A stretch of DNA of 6,227 nucleotides from Rubrivirga sp. (lineage in GTDB: Bacteria > Bacteroidota > Rhodothermia > Rhodothermales > Rubricoccaceae): positions 1-6,227 of the forward strand of contig JAAXJP010000143.1 in the NCBI GenBank assembly GCA_012269805.1, read 5' to 3'. This document shows positions 1 through 5,615 of this stretch, one piece after another. The number at the start of each line of letters is the position of its first letter. Position 1 is the stretch's first letter. The translations under genes were made by a program, and so were the position numbers. The notes beneath the pieces are model-generated. The model saw nothing but the letters and a program-made list of their open reading frames with translations, did not search any database and was not told where the DNA came from.

Positions 1-1313
1 GGTCGCGGACCGTCGTCGTGACGGACCACCGGCCGCTCCTGACCTACGCGGCCCGCTGCAACCCCCACCACCGCACCCCGCCCCGGGCGGCCGGCCTCGC
101 GGGCCGCTACTTCGCAACGCTCGCGCGGGCTCACGTCAACGTGCGGGCGGTCGCGCAAGGCGGGGGCGACCACGTGATCTCGGCCGTCGTCGCCGACGCC
201 GAGGCCGTCCAGGCCGTGTCGGCGCTCCACGAGGCGTTCGCGATGCGCCGGCTCCGGGCCCACCTCGTCGTCGTCGGCGCGGGCACGCTCGGCCGGCGGC
301 TCCTCGCGCTCCTCGACGCCCAGATCCCCGGGTTGCTGGAGGCCGGCGTCAACGTCGTGCTGGCCGGCGTCGCCGACAGCCGGCACCTCCTGTGGGACGC
401 CTCCGGCCTCGACCCCGCGACCGCCGCGGACCGCGTGGGGGAGGGCGACCCCGCCGACCTCGACGCGCTCTCGGACCGGGTCCGGAGCGCCCGCCTGGAG
501 CGGCTGGTGGTCGTCGACGCGACGGCCAGCCCCGAGGTCGCCGCGCGGCACGCCGAGTGGCTCCGCGCCGGCGTCGCCGTCGTCACGCCGAACAAGGAGG
601 CCACGGGCCGGTCGGCCGACGCGTGGGCCGACGCGCAGGCGGCGTCGCGGGCGGGCGAGGCGCCGTACCTGTACGAGGCGTCGGTCGGCGCCGGGCTCGG
701 CATCGTCGGGCGCCTCCGCGACCTCGTCCGGACGGGCGACCGGGTGGAGGAGATCGAGGGCGTCCTCTCGGGCACGCTCTCGTTCGTGATGAACCGGATG
801 CGCGACGGCGCGGCCTTCTCGGAGGCCGTCGTCGCGGCGCGTGAGGCGGGCCTGACCGAGCCCGACGTCCGCGACGACCTCTCCGGCCGCGACGTGGCTC
901 GCAAGCTGGCCCTCCTCGCCCGCGAGGTCGGCCTCGGCGTGTCGGCGGCCGACGTCGCGCTCGAAAGTCTCGTGCCGGAGGGCCTCGACGACGTCCCGCT
1001 CGCGGAGTTCTGGGACCGGCTCGCCGGGGCCGACGCCGACTGGCGCCGGCGGCTCGCCGAGGCGGGGGCGGGCGAGGTCCAGTACGTCGCCCGCCTCGGG
1101 GCCGACGGCGCGATCCGGGCCGGCGTGGAAGGGGTCCGCGCCGAGGCCGGCTCGCTCCTCGCGGCGCTCCGGGCGTCCGAGATCGCCGTCGTCGTCCACA
1201 CCGCGCGGACGGGCGACTTCCCGATCTTCTTCCAGGGGCCGGGTGCGAGCGCCGACGTCACGGCCGCCGTCGTGCTCGCGGACGTGGTCCGCGCGGCCGA
1301 GGCGATGCGGTAG
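1..1313 (+). CDS. thrA: Bifunctional aspartokinase/homoserine dehydrogenase, C-terminal part (5' end outside window)
   Basis: This is the NAD(P)-dependent homoserine dehydrogenase portion of a ThrA-type fusion. It reduces aspartate semialdehyde to homoserine in the Thr/Met/Ile branch, in the cytoplasm. Residues are numbered from the GTG at 18. An ACT-like segment (about 25-75, with LAGRYFATLARAHVNV and VAQG) precedes the Rossmann motif GAGTLG (87-92). Then come VVDATAS (165-171), TPNKEA (190-195), YEASVGAGLGIV (219-230), GVLSGTLSFVMNRM (248-261), the substrate-site block GLTEPDVRDDLSGRDVARK (278-296) and a C-terminal GPGASADVTAAVVLADVVR. ACT-before-HSD with no C-terminal ACT is the fused ThrA order; monofunctional Hom has ACT at the end. 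The frame stays open to the left edge, so the GTG at 18 is probably internal and the aspartokinase lies upstream. The first 25 or so visible residues fit the family poorly. The gene converges on the lipoprotein gene with a 3-nt gap. Confidence 0.93.
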   Translation, partial: SRTVVVTDHRPLLTYAARCNPHHRTPPRAAGLAGRYFATLARAHVNVRAVAQGGGDHVISAVVADAEAVQAVSALHEAFAMRRLRAHLVVVGAGTLGRRLLALLDAQIPGLLEAGVNVVLAGVADSRHLLWDASGLDPATAADRVGEGDPADLDALSDRVRSARLERLVVVDATASPEVAARHAEWLRAGVAVVTPNKEATGRSADAWADAQAASRAGEAPYLYEASVGAGLGIVGRLRDLVRTGDRVEEIEGVLSGTLSFVMNRMRDGAAFSEAVVAAREAGLTEPDVRDDLSGRDVARKLALLAREVGLGVSAADVALESLVPEGLDDVPLAEFWDRLAGADADWRRRLAEAGAGEVQYVARLGADGAIRAGVEGVRAEAGSLLAALRASEIAVVVHTARTGDFPIFFQGPGASADVTAAVVLADVVRAAEAMR

Positions 1314-1316
1314 CTG

Positions 1317-1733
1317 CTACGGCCGGTAGCGCCACACCGCGCGGGCGGTCCGGGTCTGGTTCAGGCCGCCCGGCTGGCCCGGCACCACACCCTGCGACAC
1401 CGGCTGGCCGTCGACGGTGATGGTCGCGATCATGCCGGTCACGTCGCCCCCGACCGTCACCTCCGACGAGAGCGAGTACACGCGGTCCACGTCGACCGGC
1501 GCCCGGATGTTGAGCCGCCACGGGAGCGCCACGTTGCGGAGGACGCCCTCGGACCCGTCCTCGCCCGTGAAGCGGAGGACGTCGACAGACGGGGCGCCCA
1601 TCTGCTGGGTCGGCTCGACGCTGTAGGCGATCGTGAACTCGGTGGGAGGCGGGACGACGCGGGGTGGGCGCTCGTCGGAGTCGCAGCCGGCGACGAGCGC
1701 GCTAGCCAGCAGGAGGGGGAGGAGGCGGACCAT
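1317..1733 (-). CDS. Small lipoprotein with an MmpS-like beta-sandwich pattern
   Basis: This 138-residue protein has a short charged start (MVR), a hydrophobic stretch (4-15) and a lipobox LVAGC with the lipidated Cys at 17, so it should be a lipid-anchored envelope protein. After a Pro-rich linker (23-30) the rest reads as alternating beta strands: TIAYSVE (34-40), VDVLRFTGEDG (50-60), VALPWRLNIRA (68-78), VYSLSSEV (85-92), then MIATITVDGQPVSQG (101-115) near the C-terminus. The order 'Y-V ... VALPW ... sequence ending in I-VDG-V' resembles MmpS-type and similar small Ig-like secreted domains; this is pattern recall, not an alignment. The residues after Cys are acidic (D18, D20, E21), which in some Bacteroidota favours surface export, but that rule may not hold here. 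The function is unknown. The ATG at 1733 is chosen because it gives a textbook signal peptide. The gene is divergent from dapB and convergent with thrA. Confidence 0.8.
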   Translation of the reverse strand: MVRLLPLLLASALVAGCDSDERPPRVVPPPTEFTIAYSVEPTQQMGAPSVDVLRFTGEDGSEGVLRNVALPWRLNIRAPVDVDRVYSLSSEVTVGGDVTGMIATITVDGQPVSQGVVPGQPGGLNQTRTARAVWRYRP

Positions 1734-1846
1734 GGGGAGGGAGAAGGCACGGCAACCTCGGCCCGGCCGGCGCTCGAGTCCAGCCCTTTCGCAGGGACCT
1801 CCCCGGCCTCGGTCGCGTTCCGGGCCCCCTCACCACTTCCCCCTCC
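1734..1846. promoter_or_regulatory. Divergent intergenic region between the lipoprotein gene and dapB
   Basis: These 113 bp must hold the start signals for the leftward lipoprotein gene and the rightward dapB, and probably for the dap cluster, because both genes begin here and point away from each other. I see no convincing sigma70 boxes and no Bacteroidota-type TTTG/TAnnTTTG pair. Both ends are pyrimidine-rich on the coding strand just before the ATG. A small hairpin is possible at 1784-1796 (CCCT/AGGG with a 5-nt loop). No lysine riboswitch fits in so short and unstructured a leader. The promoter role rests on position alone. Confidence 0.5.
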
Positions 1847-2596
1847 ATGCGCATCGCCCTCGCCGGCACCGGGCGGATGGGCCAGGCCGTCGAGGCCGTC
1901 GCGACCGAGCGCGGCCACGACATCGTCGCCCGGTTCGACGCCGAGACGCCGCTCCTCGACGCCCGCGACGACTCGGCCCTGAACGACGCCGAGGTCGTCG
2001 TCGACTTTTCGGTCCCCGCCGTCGCGCTCGACCAGATCCACCGCTACTGCTTCTGGGGCGTCGACGCCGTGGTCGGGACGACGGGGTGGACGGACGACCT
2101 CCCGAAGGTCCACGACTGGGTAGAGGAAGGGCAGAACGGGCTCCTCTGGGCGCCGAACTTTTCGCTCGGGCTCGCGCTCGTCTCGCGCGCGCTCGCCGGG
2201 CTGCTCCCGCTCCTGGACCACCTCGACGAGTACGACGTGGCCGTCCACGAGGCCCACCACACGGGCAAGCTCGACAGCCCGAGCGGCACGGCCCTCCGGC
2301 TGGCGGAGGAACTGCTCGGCGGGCTCGGCCGCAAGGCTCGGATCGAGACCGAGACCCAGCACGGGGCCATCGACGCCGACGCGCTCCACGTGACGAGCCA
2401 GCGCCTCGGCCGCGTCCTCGGCGAGCACACGGTCGCGCTCGACAGCGACGTCGACCAGATCCGGATCGTCCACACGGCCAAGAGCCGGCGGGCGTTCGCG
2501 CTGGGGGCCGTCCGCGCCGCGGAGTGGGTCGCCGGCCGGCAGGGGGTCTTTACCCTCGACGACATGATCGAGGCGGGCGTGGGGCCCGAGGGATAG
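1847..2596 (+). CDS. dapB: 4-hydroxy-tetrahydrodipicolinate reductase
   Basis: DapB reduces the DapA product with NAD(P)H to tetrahydrodipicolinate, the second step specific to DAP/lysine synthesis, in the cytoplasm. The 249 residues show the Rossmann motif GTGRMG (7-12), VVDFSVP (51-57), GTTGW (77-81) and APNFSLG (102-108). The catalytic signature EAHHTGKLDSPSGTAL (135-150) contains the His pair (H137, H138), K141 and the substrate-binding SGT. The C-terminal NAD-domain return GEHTVALDSDVDQIRIVHTAKSRRAFALGAVRAAEW is also typical. It is shorter than E. coli DapB (273 aa) but complete, with both domains represented. The ATG at 1847 sits directly before the first beta strand MRIALAG, and no Shine-Dalgarno sequence precedes it; a CCCCCTCC tract does. 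It is the first gene of the dap cluster, 71 bp before dapA. Confidence 0.97.
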   Translation: MRIALAGTGRMGQAVEAVATERGHDIVARFDAETPLLDARDDSALNDAEVVVDFSVPAVALDQIHRYCFWGVDAVVGTTGWTDDLPKVHDWVEEGQNGLLWAPNFSLGLALVSRALAGLLPLLDHLDEYDVAVHEAHHTGKLDSPSGTALRLAEELLGGLGRKARIETETQHGAIDADALHVTSQRLGRVLGEHTVALDSDVDQIRIVHTAKSRRAFALGAVRAAEWVAGRQGVFTLDDMIEAGVGPEG

Positions 2597-2603
2597 GGCA
2601 CGG

Positions 2604-2621
2604 GGCGGAGCCGATTCCGCC
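2604..2621 (+). other. Small hairpin in the dapB-dapA gap
   Basis: GGCGGA (2604-2609) and TCCGCC (2616-2621) form a perfect 6-bp stem with a 6-nt loop, starting 8 nt after the dapB stop codon. No T-run follows, so it is not a canonical terminator. It could stabilise the 3' end of the dapB message or attenuate readthrough into dapA. In DNA this rich in G and C a 6-bp stem may also arise by chance. Confidence 0.3.
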
Positions 2622-2667
2622 GTTCGTCGTACGCCCCTCGCCTCCTGCCACCTCCCCCTCTCTCCTC

Positions 2668-3615
2668 ATGGGTCCCGACCGCCAGCCGCTTTTCCGGGGC
2701 ACGGCCCCCGCGCTCGTCACGCCGTTCACCGCATCGGGCGATGCCCTCGACGGGGCCGCCGTCCGCGACCTCATCGACTACCAGATCGAGGGAAGCCCGC
2801 TCGGCGGCGAGCCCTTCGAGGGCGTCGAGGCGATCGTCATCTTGGGCACGACCGGCGAGAACCCCACCGTCGCCGACGACGAGCGGCGGCGCCTCGTCGA
2901 CCTGGCCCTGGAGCACACGGCCGGGCGCGTGCCCGTGATCGTGGGGACCGGCACCAACAGCACGGCCCACTCGGTCGCGTACTCTCGTCAGGCCGCCGAG
3001 GCGGGCGCGGACGGGCTCCTCGTCGTCGGGCCGTACTACAACAAGCCGACGCCGGACGGCGTGCTCGGCCACGTCGCCGCCATCGCCGACGCGACCGACT
3101 GCCCCATCGTGCTCTACAACGTGCCGGGGCGGACGGGCTCGAACCTTACCGCCGACACGACGCTCCGCATCGCCGAGGCCGTCCCGTCGGTCGTCGGCGT
3201 GAAGGAGGCGAGCGGCGACCTCAACCAGATCGCCGACCTCATCGCGGGCGTGCCGGACGGCGTCGCGGTCTACTCCGGCGACGACGACCTCGCGTTCCCG
3301 ACGGTCGCGCTCGGCGGCGACGGGCTCGTGTCGGTCATCGCGAACACGGCGCCGGGGCCCGTCGCCGAGATGATCCGCCGGGCGCTCGAGGACGACGTGG
3401 CCGGTGCGCGGCGGCTCCACTACGCGCTCCTCGGCGCGATGCGCGCGAGCTTTTTCGAGTCGAACCCGGCGCCGGTCAAGGCCGTCCTCGCCGCGCAGGG
3501 CCGGTGCGCGCCGGCCCTGCGCCTCCCGCTCGCGCCGCTGTCCGACGGGGCCCGCGAGCGCGTGATGGCCGCCTACGCCGATCTTGTGGAAGCCGGGACC
3601 CCTCACACCGCCTGA
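2668..3615 (+). CDS. dapA: 4-hydroxy-tetrahydrodipicolinate synthase
   Basis: DapA condenses pyruvate with aspartate semialdehyde, the branch point away from homoserine; it is a cytoplasmic class I aldolase-type TIM barrel. Visible in the 315 residues are the N-terminal [12 protein letters not shown] (9-20), GTTGEN (60-65, the Thr pair of the active site), GTGTN (93-97), GPYYNKP (121-127, with the catalytic Tyr), YNVPGRTG (150-157, Arg that binds the aspartate semialdehyde carboxylate) and GVKEASG (177-183), where K179 is the Schiff-base lysine. The C-terminal [11 protein letters not shown] is also standard. It is longer than E. coli DapA (292 aa), partly through an extra loop of about ten residues at 42-51 just before the GTTGEN strand. 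The start at 2668 leaves eight residues before the conserved FRG; the leader is a C/T-rich tract without a Shine-Dalgarno sequence. The stop TGA shares its A with the next gene's ATG. Confidence 0.97.
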   Translation: MGPDRQPLFRGTAPALVTPFTASGDALDGAAVRDLIDYQIEGSPLGGEPFEGVEAIVILGTTGENPTVADDERRRLVDLALEHTAGRVPVIVGTGTNSTAHSVAYSRQAAEAGADGLLVVGPYYNKPTPDGVLGHVAAIADATDCPIVLYNVPGRTGSNLTADTTLRIAEAVPSVVGVKEASGDLNQIADLIAGVPDGVAVYSGDDDLAFPTVALGGDGLVSVIANTAPGPVAEMIRRALEDDVAGARRLHYALLGAMRASFFESNPAPVKAVLAAQGRCAPALRLPLAPLSDGARERVMAAYADLVEAGTPHTA

Positions 3616-3977
3616 TGCCCTACCGCCCCGACCTCGAGACCACGCTCGCCCGCTTCGCCGAGGCCTGGAACACCGACGACCCCGACCACCGGTGGTCGCT
3701 TGTCCACGCCTGCGCGGCGGGCGAGGTGACCTACCTCGGTCCGGCGTCGGACCGACCCGTCGAGGGCCAGGCCGCCCTCGCGGCGTTCCTCGGGCTCCCC
3801 GACGACGAGCCCAGCGACGAGCCCCCGCACGTCGAGATCGGCCCGTTCGACCTGCTCCACGACTGGGTCCGCGCCGCGTGGCGCCGGACGGCCGGCGGCG
3901 ACGCGATGACCGGCCTCCTCGTCGCCCGCGTCGACCGCGAGCACCGCCTTGTCGAGATCCTCCACTTTGTGGACTGA
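3615..3977 (+). CDS. NTF2/SnoaL-like small protein, coupled to dapA
   Basis: This 120-residue protein fits the NTF2-like (SnoaL/DUF4440-type) cone fold. It has an N-terminal helix [36 protein letters not shown], a helix [12 protein letters not shown], then strands [32 protein letters not shown] and the closing LVEILHFVD. 'F-AWN-D...V-G...A' followed by 'W-W...G-V...G-IV-I--F' is the usual pattern of such domains, which may be enzymes, ligand-binding proteins or association domains; the substrate cannot be read from the sequence. The ATG at 3615 overlaps the dapA TGA by one base (TGATG), which suggests translational coupling and settles the start. There is no signal peptide, so it is probably cytoplasmic. 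Its place between dapA and dapD hints at a link to DAP synthesis, but this is inference from position. Confidence 0.82.
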   Translation: MPYRPDLETTLARFAEAWNTDDPDHRWSLVHACAAGEVTYLGPASDRPVEGQAALAAFLGLPDDEPSDEPPHVEIGPFDLLHDWVRAAWRRTAGGDAMTGLLVARVDREHRLVEILHFVD

Positions 3978-3990
3978 GCCGCGCCGCGAC

Positions 3991-4087
3991 GGGAAATAGG
4001 AAATGGGAGATGGGAACGGCAGAGCCTCCGGTCCGACCCGTCTTCCTCTGCCGTCGCCCATCACCCATCCCCCCTTCTCCCTTCCCC
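3991..4087 (+). repeat. Heptad-built inverted repeat in the dapD leader
   Basis: The left arm consists of four near-identical 7-mers (gggaaat, aggaaat, gggagat, gggaacg at 3991-4018) followed by gcagag (4019-4024). The right arm (4046-4068) is its near-complement: ctctgccgt pairs with 4016-4024, and cccatc and cccat pair with 4009-4014 and 4003-4007, broken only by one bulge and one A-A mismatch. That gives 20 base pairs around a 21-nt loop (4025-4045). The outer flanks, purine-rich on the left and pyrimidine-rich on the right, also follow 7-nt spacing up to the dapD ATG. It could be an attenuator or terminator before dapD, a translation-control hairpin, or a copy of a dispersed intergenic repeat. 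It is less GC-rich than its surroundings. Confidence 0.75.
4074..4087 (+). promoter_or_regulatory. Pyrimidine tract in place of a Shine-Dalgarno before dapD
   Basis: CTTCTCCCTTCCCC abuts the dapD ATG. The octamer CTTCTCCC also lies just before the lipoprotein ATG (minus strand, 1739-1746) and the mreD ATG (minus strand, 5472-5479). Similar C/T tracts precede dapB and dapA. No purine-rich ribosome-binding site is present at any of the five, in line with the weak Shine-Dalgarno use known in Bacteroidota. Whether the tract acts in translation or in transcription start selection cannot be told from sequence. Confidence 0.45.
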
Positions 4088-4924
4088 ATGCCCGACCTCG
4101 ACGCCCTCCGCTCCGACATCGACCGCCACGCCGAGGCCGACGCGCCCGGCCCCGACGCGCGCGACGCCTTCGAGCGGCTGCTCGATGCGCTCGAATCGGG
4201 CGAGGTCCGGGCGGCCGAGAAGGCCGAGGACGGGACGTGGACGGCCAACGCGTGGGTCAAGCGCGGCATCCTGCTCGGCTTCCGCCTCGGCGAGATCGTC
4301 GAGCAGTCCGTGCCGGGCTTCGCCTTTTTTGACAAGGACACCTACCCGACGCAGCCGATCGGCCTCGACCGGGGCGTCCGCGTGGTGCCGGGCGGCTCGA
4401 CGGTCCGCCGCGGGTCGTACCTCGCGCCGGGCGTCGTGTGCATGCCGCCGATGTACGTCAACGTCGGGGCCTACGTGGGGAGCGGGACGATGGTCGACAG
4501 CCACGCCCTCGTGGGGAGCTGCGGGCAGATCGGCGAGCGGGTCCACCTCAGCGCCGCGGCCCAGGTGGGCGGCGTCCTCGAGCCGATCGGGGCGGCGCCG
4601 GTCGTGATCGAGGACGACGTGTTCGTCGGCGGCGGGTGCGGCGTGTACGAGGGGACGGTGGTCCGGGAGGGCGCCGTGCTCGCGGCCGGCGTCATCCTCA
4701 CGCGGTCGACGCGGGTCTACGACCTGGCGAACGAGACCGTCCTCCGCTCGAGCGCCGACGCGCCGCTCGAGATCCCGGCGGGTGCCGTCGTCGTGCCCGG
4801 CAGCCGGGCCGTCGACTCCGACTTTGGCCGCCAGCACGGGCTGAGCCTCTCGGCCCCGTGCATCGTCAAGTACCGCGACGCCTCGACCGACGCCTCGACG
4901 ACGCTGGAGGACGCCCTGCGGTAG
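4088..4924 (+). CDS. dapD: 2,3,4,5-tetrahydropyridine-2,6-dicarboxylate N-succinyltransferase
   Basis: DapD transfers succinyl from succinyl-CoA to tetrahydrodipicolinate, committing it to the succinylase route to meso-DAP; it is a cytoplasmic trimer. The 278 residues match the usual length (E. coli 274). A helical N-terminal domain (about 1-90, with AVEK-like [11 protein letters not shown] and [14 protein letters not shown]) leads into a left-handed beta-helix of hexapeptide repeats. These run from [18 protein letters not shown] through [46 protein letters not shown] and [33 protein letters not shown]137 in GTMVD is the expected catalytic Asp, and E188 in VYEG lies in the conserved acidic position region. 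The C-terminus [14 protein letters not shown] turn and CIVKYRD are typical. The ATG at 4088 fits the family start; the inverted repeat ends directly before it. It lies 110 bp after the NTF2-like gene and converges on mreD. Confidence 0.97.
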   Translation: MPDLDALRSDIDRHAEADAPGPDARDAFERLLDALESGEVRAAEKAEDGTWTANAWVKRGILLGFRLGEIVEQSVPGFAFFDKDTYPTQPIGLDRGVRVVPGGSTVRRGSYLAPGVVCMPPMYVNVGAYVGSGTMVDSHALVGSCGQIGERVHLSAAAQVGGVLEPIGAAPVVIEDDVFVGGGCGVYEGTVVREGAVLAAGVILTRSTRVYDLANETVLRSSADAPLEIPAGAVVVPGSRAVDSDFGRQHGLSLSAPCIVKYRDASTDASTTLEDALR

Positions 4925-4934
4925 CCGGCCCCGT

Positions 4935-4981
4935 CCGCCTCGGTCGCCCCGTGGAGGGGCCCCGAGGAGGGGCCGAGGCGG
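4935..4981. terminator. Compound hairpin between convergent dapD and mreD, probable two-way terminator
   Basis: An outer perfect 9-bp stem (CCGCCTCGG at 4935-4943 with CCGAGGCGG at 4973-4981) encloses two small stems: GCCCC/GGGGC (4946-4950 with 4956-4960, 5-nt loop) and CCCC/GGGG (about 4960-4963 with 4969-4972). The two inner stems compete for C4960 and the flanking bases. The element fills most of the 59 bp between the dapD and mreD stops, where a shared terminator is expected. There is no T-run on either strand, so if it terminates it does so by stem strength or with protein help. Confidence 0.6.
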
Positions 4982-4983
4982 GC

Positions 4984-5460
4984 CTACCCGCGGACGCGGA
5001 AGAGGGAGCCCGCGAGGGCCACGACGGCCGTGTAGAGCGCGCCGCCGAGCCACAGGCCGAAGACCAGGAACGGCGTCCGCGTGCCGACGTCGAGCGCGAG
5101 GACGATCGTCATCAGCCCGTTGTGGACGACGGCGACGACGAGCGCGCCGAGGAACGCCTGCGCGGGCGTGAGCCGGAGGTTGTCGCCCTGCTCGGACTGG
5201 AAGAGACCGATGACGAACCCCATGAGGGTCTTGAGGACCGTGTTGAGGCCCATCACGTCGGGCGTCACGAGGAAGTCCATCGCGAGCCCGGCCCCGAAGC
5301 CGGTCACGGCGCCGGCGACGCGCCCGCGGCGGAGGGCGATGTAGGCCACGTACAGGAGGACCACGTCGGGCCAGACGTCCCAGAGCCGGAGGTTGCTCAG
5401 GAGCCACTGGGCGAGGACCACGACCAGGCCCAGGGCGACCTGGCGGAGGACGTACGGCAT
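4984..5460 (-). CDS. mreD: Rod shape-determining protein MreD
   Basis: This is a 158-residue integral membrane protein with five to six hydrophobic segments (about 4-23, 30-44, 47-64, 69-87, 99-122, 131-151). The layout matches MreD of the elongasome, which works with MreB, MreC, RodA and PBP2 to guide lateral wall synthesis. The most telling stretch is WPDVVLLYVAYIALRRGRVAGAVTGFGAGLAMDFL (30-64), followed by GLNTVLKTLMGFVIGLF (71-87): an N-P-D-type start, 'ALRRG...GA..GF..GL..D' and 'G.N...KTL.G...G' are recurring MreD features. The ATG at 5460 gives a natural N-terminus and is preceded by a pyrimidine tract. The usual order is mreB-mreC-mreD-PBP2-rodA; here the upstream gene is an S13 carboxypeptidase and the downstream neighbour is convergent dapD, so this mreD appears to be detached. 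The family call rests on topology and motifs, since MreD proteins diverge quickly. Confidence 0.85.
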   Translation of the reverse strand: MPYVLRQVALGLVVVLAQWLLSNLRLWDVWPDVVLLYVAYIALRRGRVAGAVTGFGAGLAMDFLVTPDVMGLNTVLKTLMGFVIGLFQSEQGDNLRLTPAQAFLGALVVAVVHNGLMTIVLALDVGTRTPFLVFGLWLGGALYTAVVALAGSLFRVRG

Positions 5461-5576
5461 GCGGAGGGGCGGGGAGAAGGGCTCGGAAGCTACGCGGGCC
5501 CGGGCCTACGCTCTACCCCCGCGCCCGGTCCCGCGGGTTCTTTGGACGAGGACCCGGCAGGCTCCTCCACGATGGC

Positions 5577-5594
5577 CCCGGGGCGGGCCCCGGG
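5577..5594 (-). terminator. GC hairpin downstream of the S13 carboxypeptidase gene
   Basis: CCCGGGG (5577-5583) and CCCCGGG (5588-5594) pair perfectly over 7 bp with a 4-nt loop, about 20 nt after the minus-strand stop codon at 5616. A second, weaker hairpin (5534-5540 with 5550-5556, one G-T pair, 9-nt loop) lies further along toward mreD. Neither is followed by a T-run. They suggest partial separation of the carboxypeptidase gene from mreD across the 155-bp gap, in which I find no convincing promoter boxes. Confidence 0.4.
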
Positions 5595-5615
5595 TGCCGA
5601 CGTGCCGGTCAGCCG

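Noticed and set aside
131..1261. Long open frame on the minus strand opposite thrA
   Set aside because: The product is a low-complexity Ser/Arg/Ala-rich string with no recognisable domain. The opposite strand carries clear homoserine dehydrogenase motifs, and long antisense frames are expected in such GC-rich coding DNA.
1734..1846. Possible lysine riboswitch or leader peptide before dapB
   Set aside because: The gap is only 113 bp, is shared with a divergent gene, and shows no multi-helix L-box structure and no short ORF rich in Lys codons.
1633..2667. Upstream in-frame extension of dapA (660-codon frame)
   Set aside because: The extension runs through the lipoprotein gene and dapB in another frame and is Arg/Pro-rich. 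Family alignment places the start at 2668, just before [12 protein letters not shown].
3584..4087. Upstream in-frame extension of dapD (446-codon frame)
   Set aside because: It overlaps the NTF2-like gene out of frame and gives Arg/Pro-rich filler. The DapD N-terminus begins at [12 protein letters not shown], of the expected family length.
2044..4341. Very long minus-strand open frame (765 codons) across dapB, dapA, the NTF2-like gene and dapD
   Set aside because: It is composed of Arg/Gly/Val-rich filler and crosses several well-supported genes and their gaps. It is a shadow of codon bias, not a giant protein.
5538..5545. TTCTTTGG as a Bacteroidota-type promoter element
   Set aside because: It only partly matches TAnnTTTG, lies on the plus strand where no gene follows, and has no partner TTTG box at the right distance.
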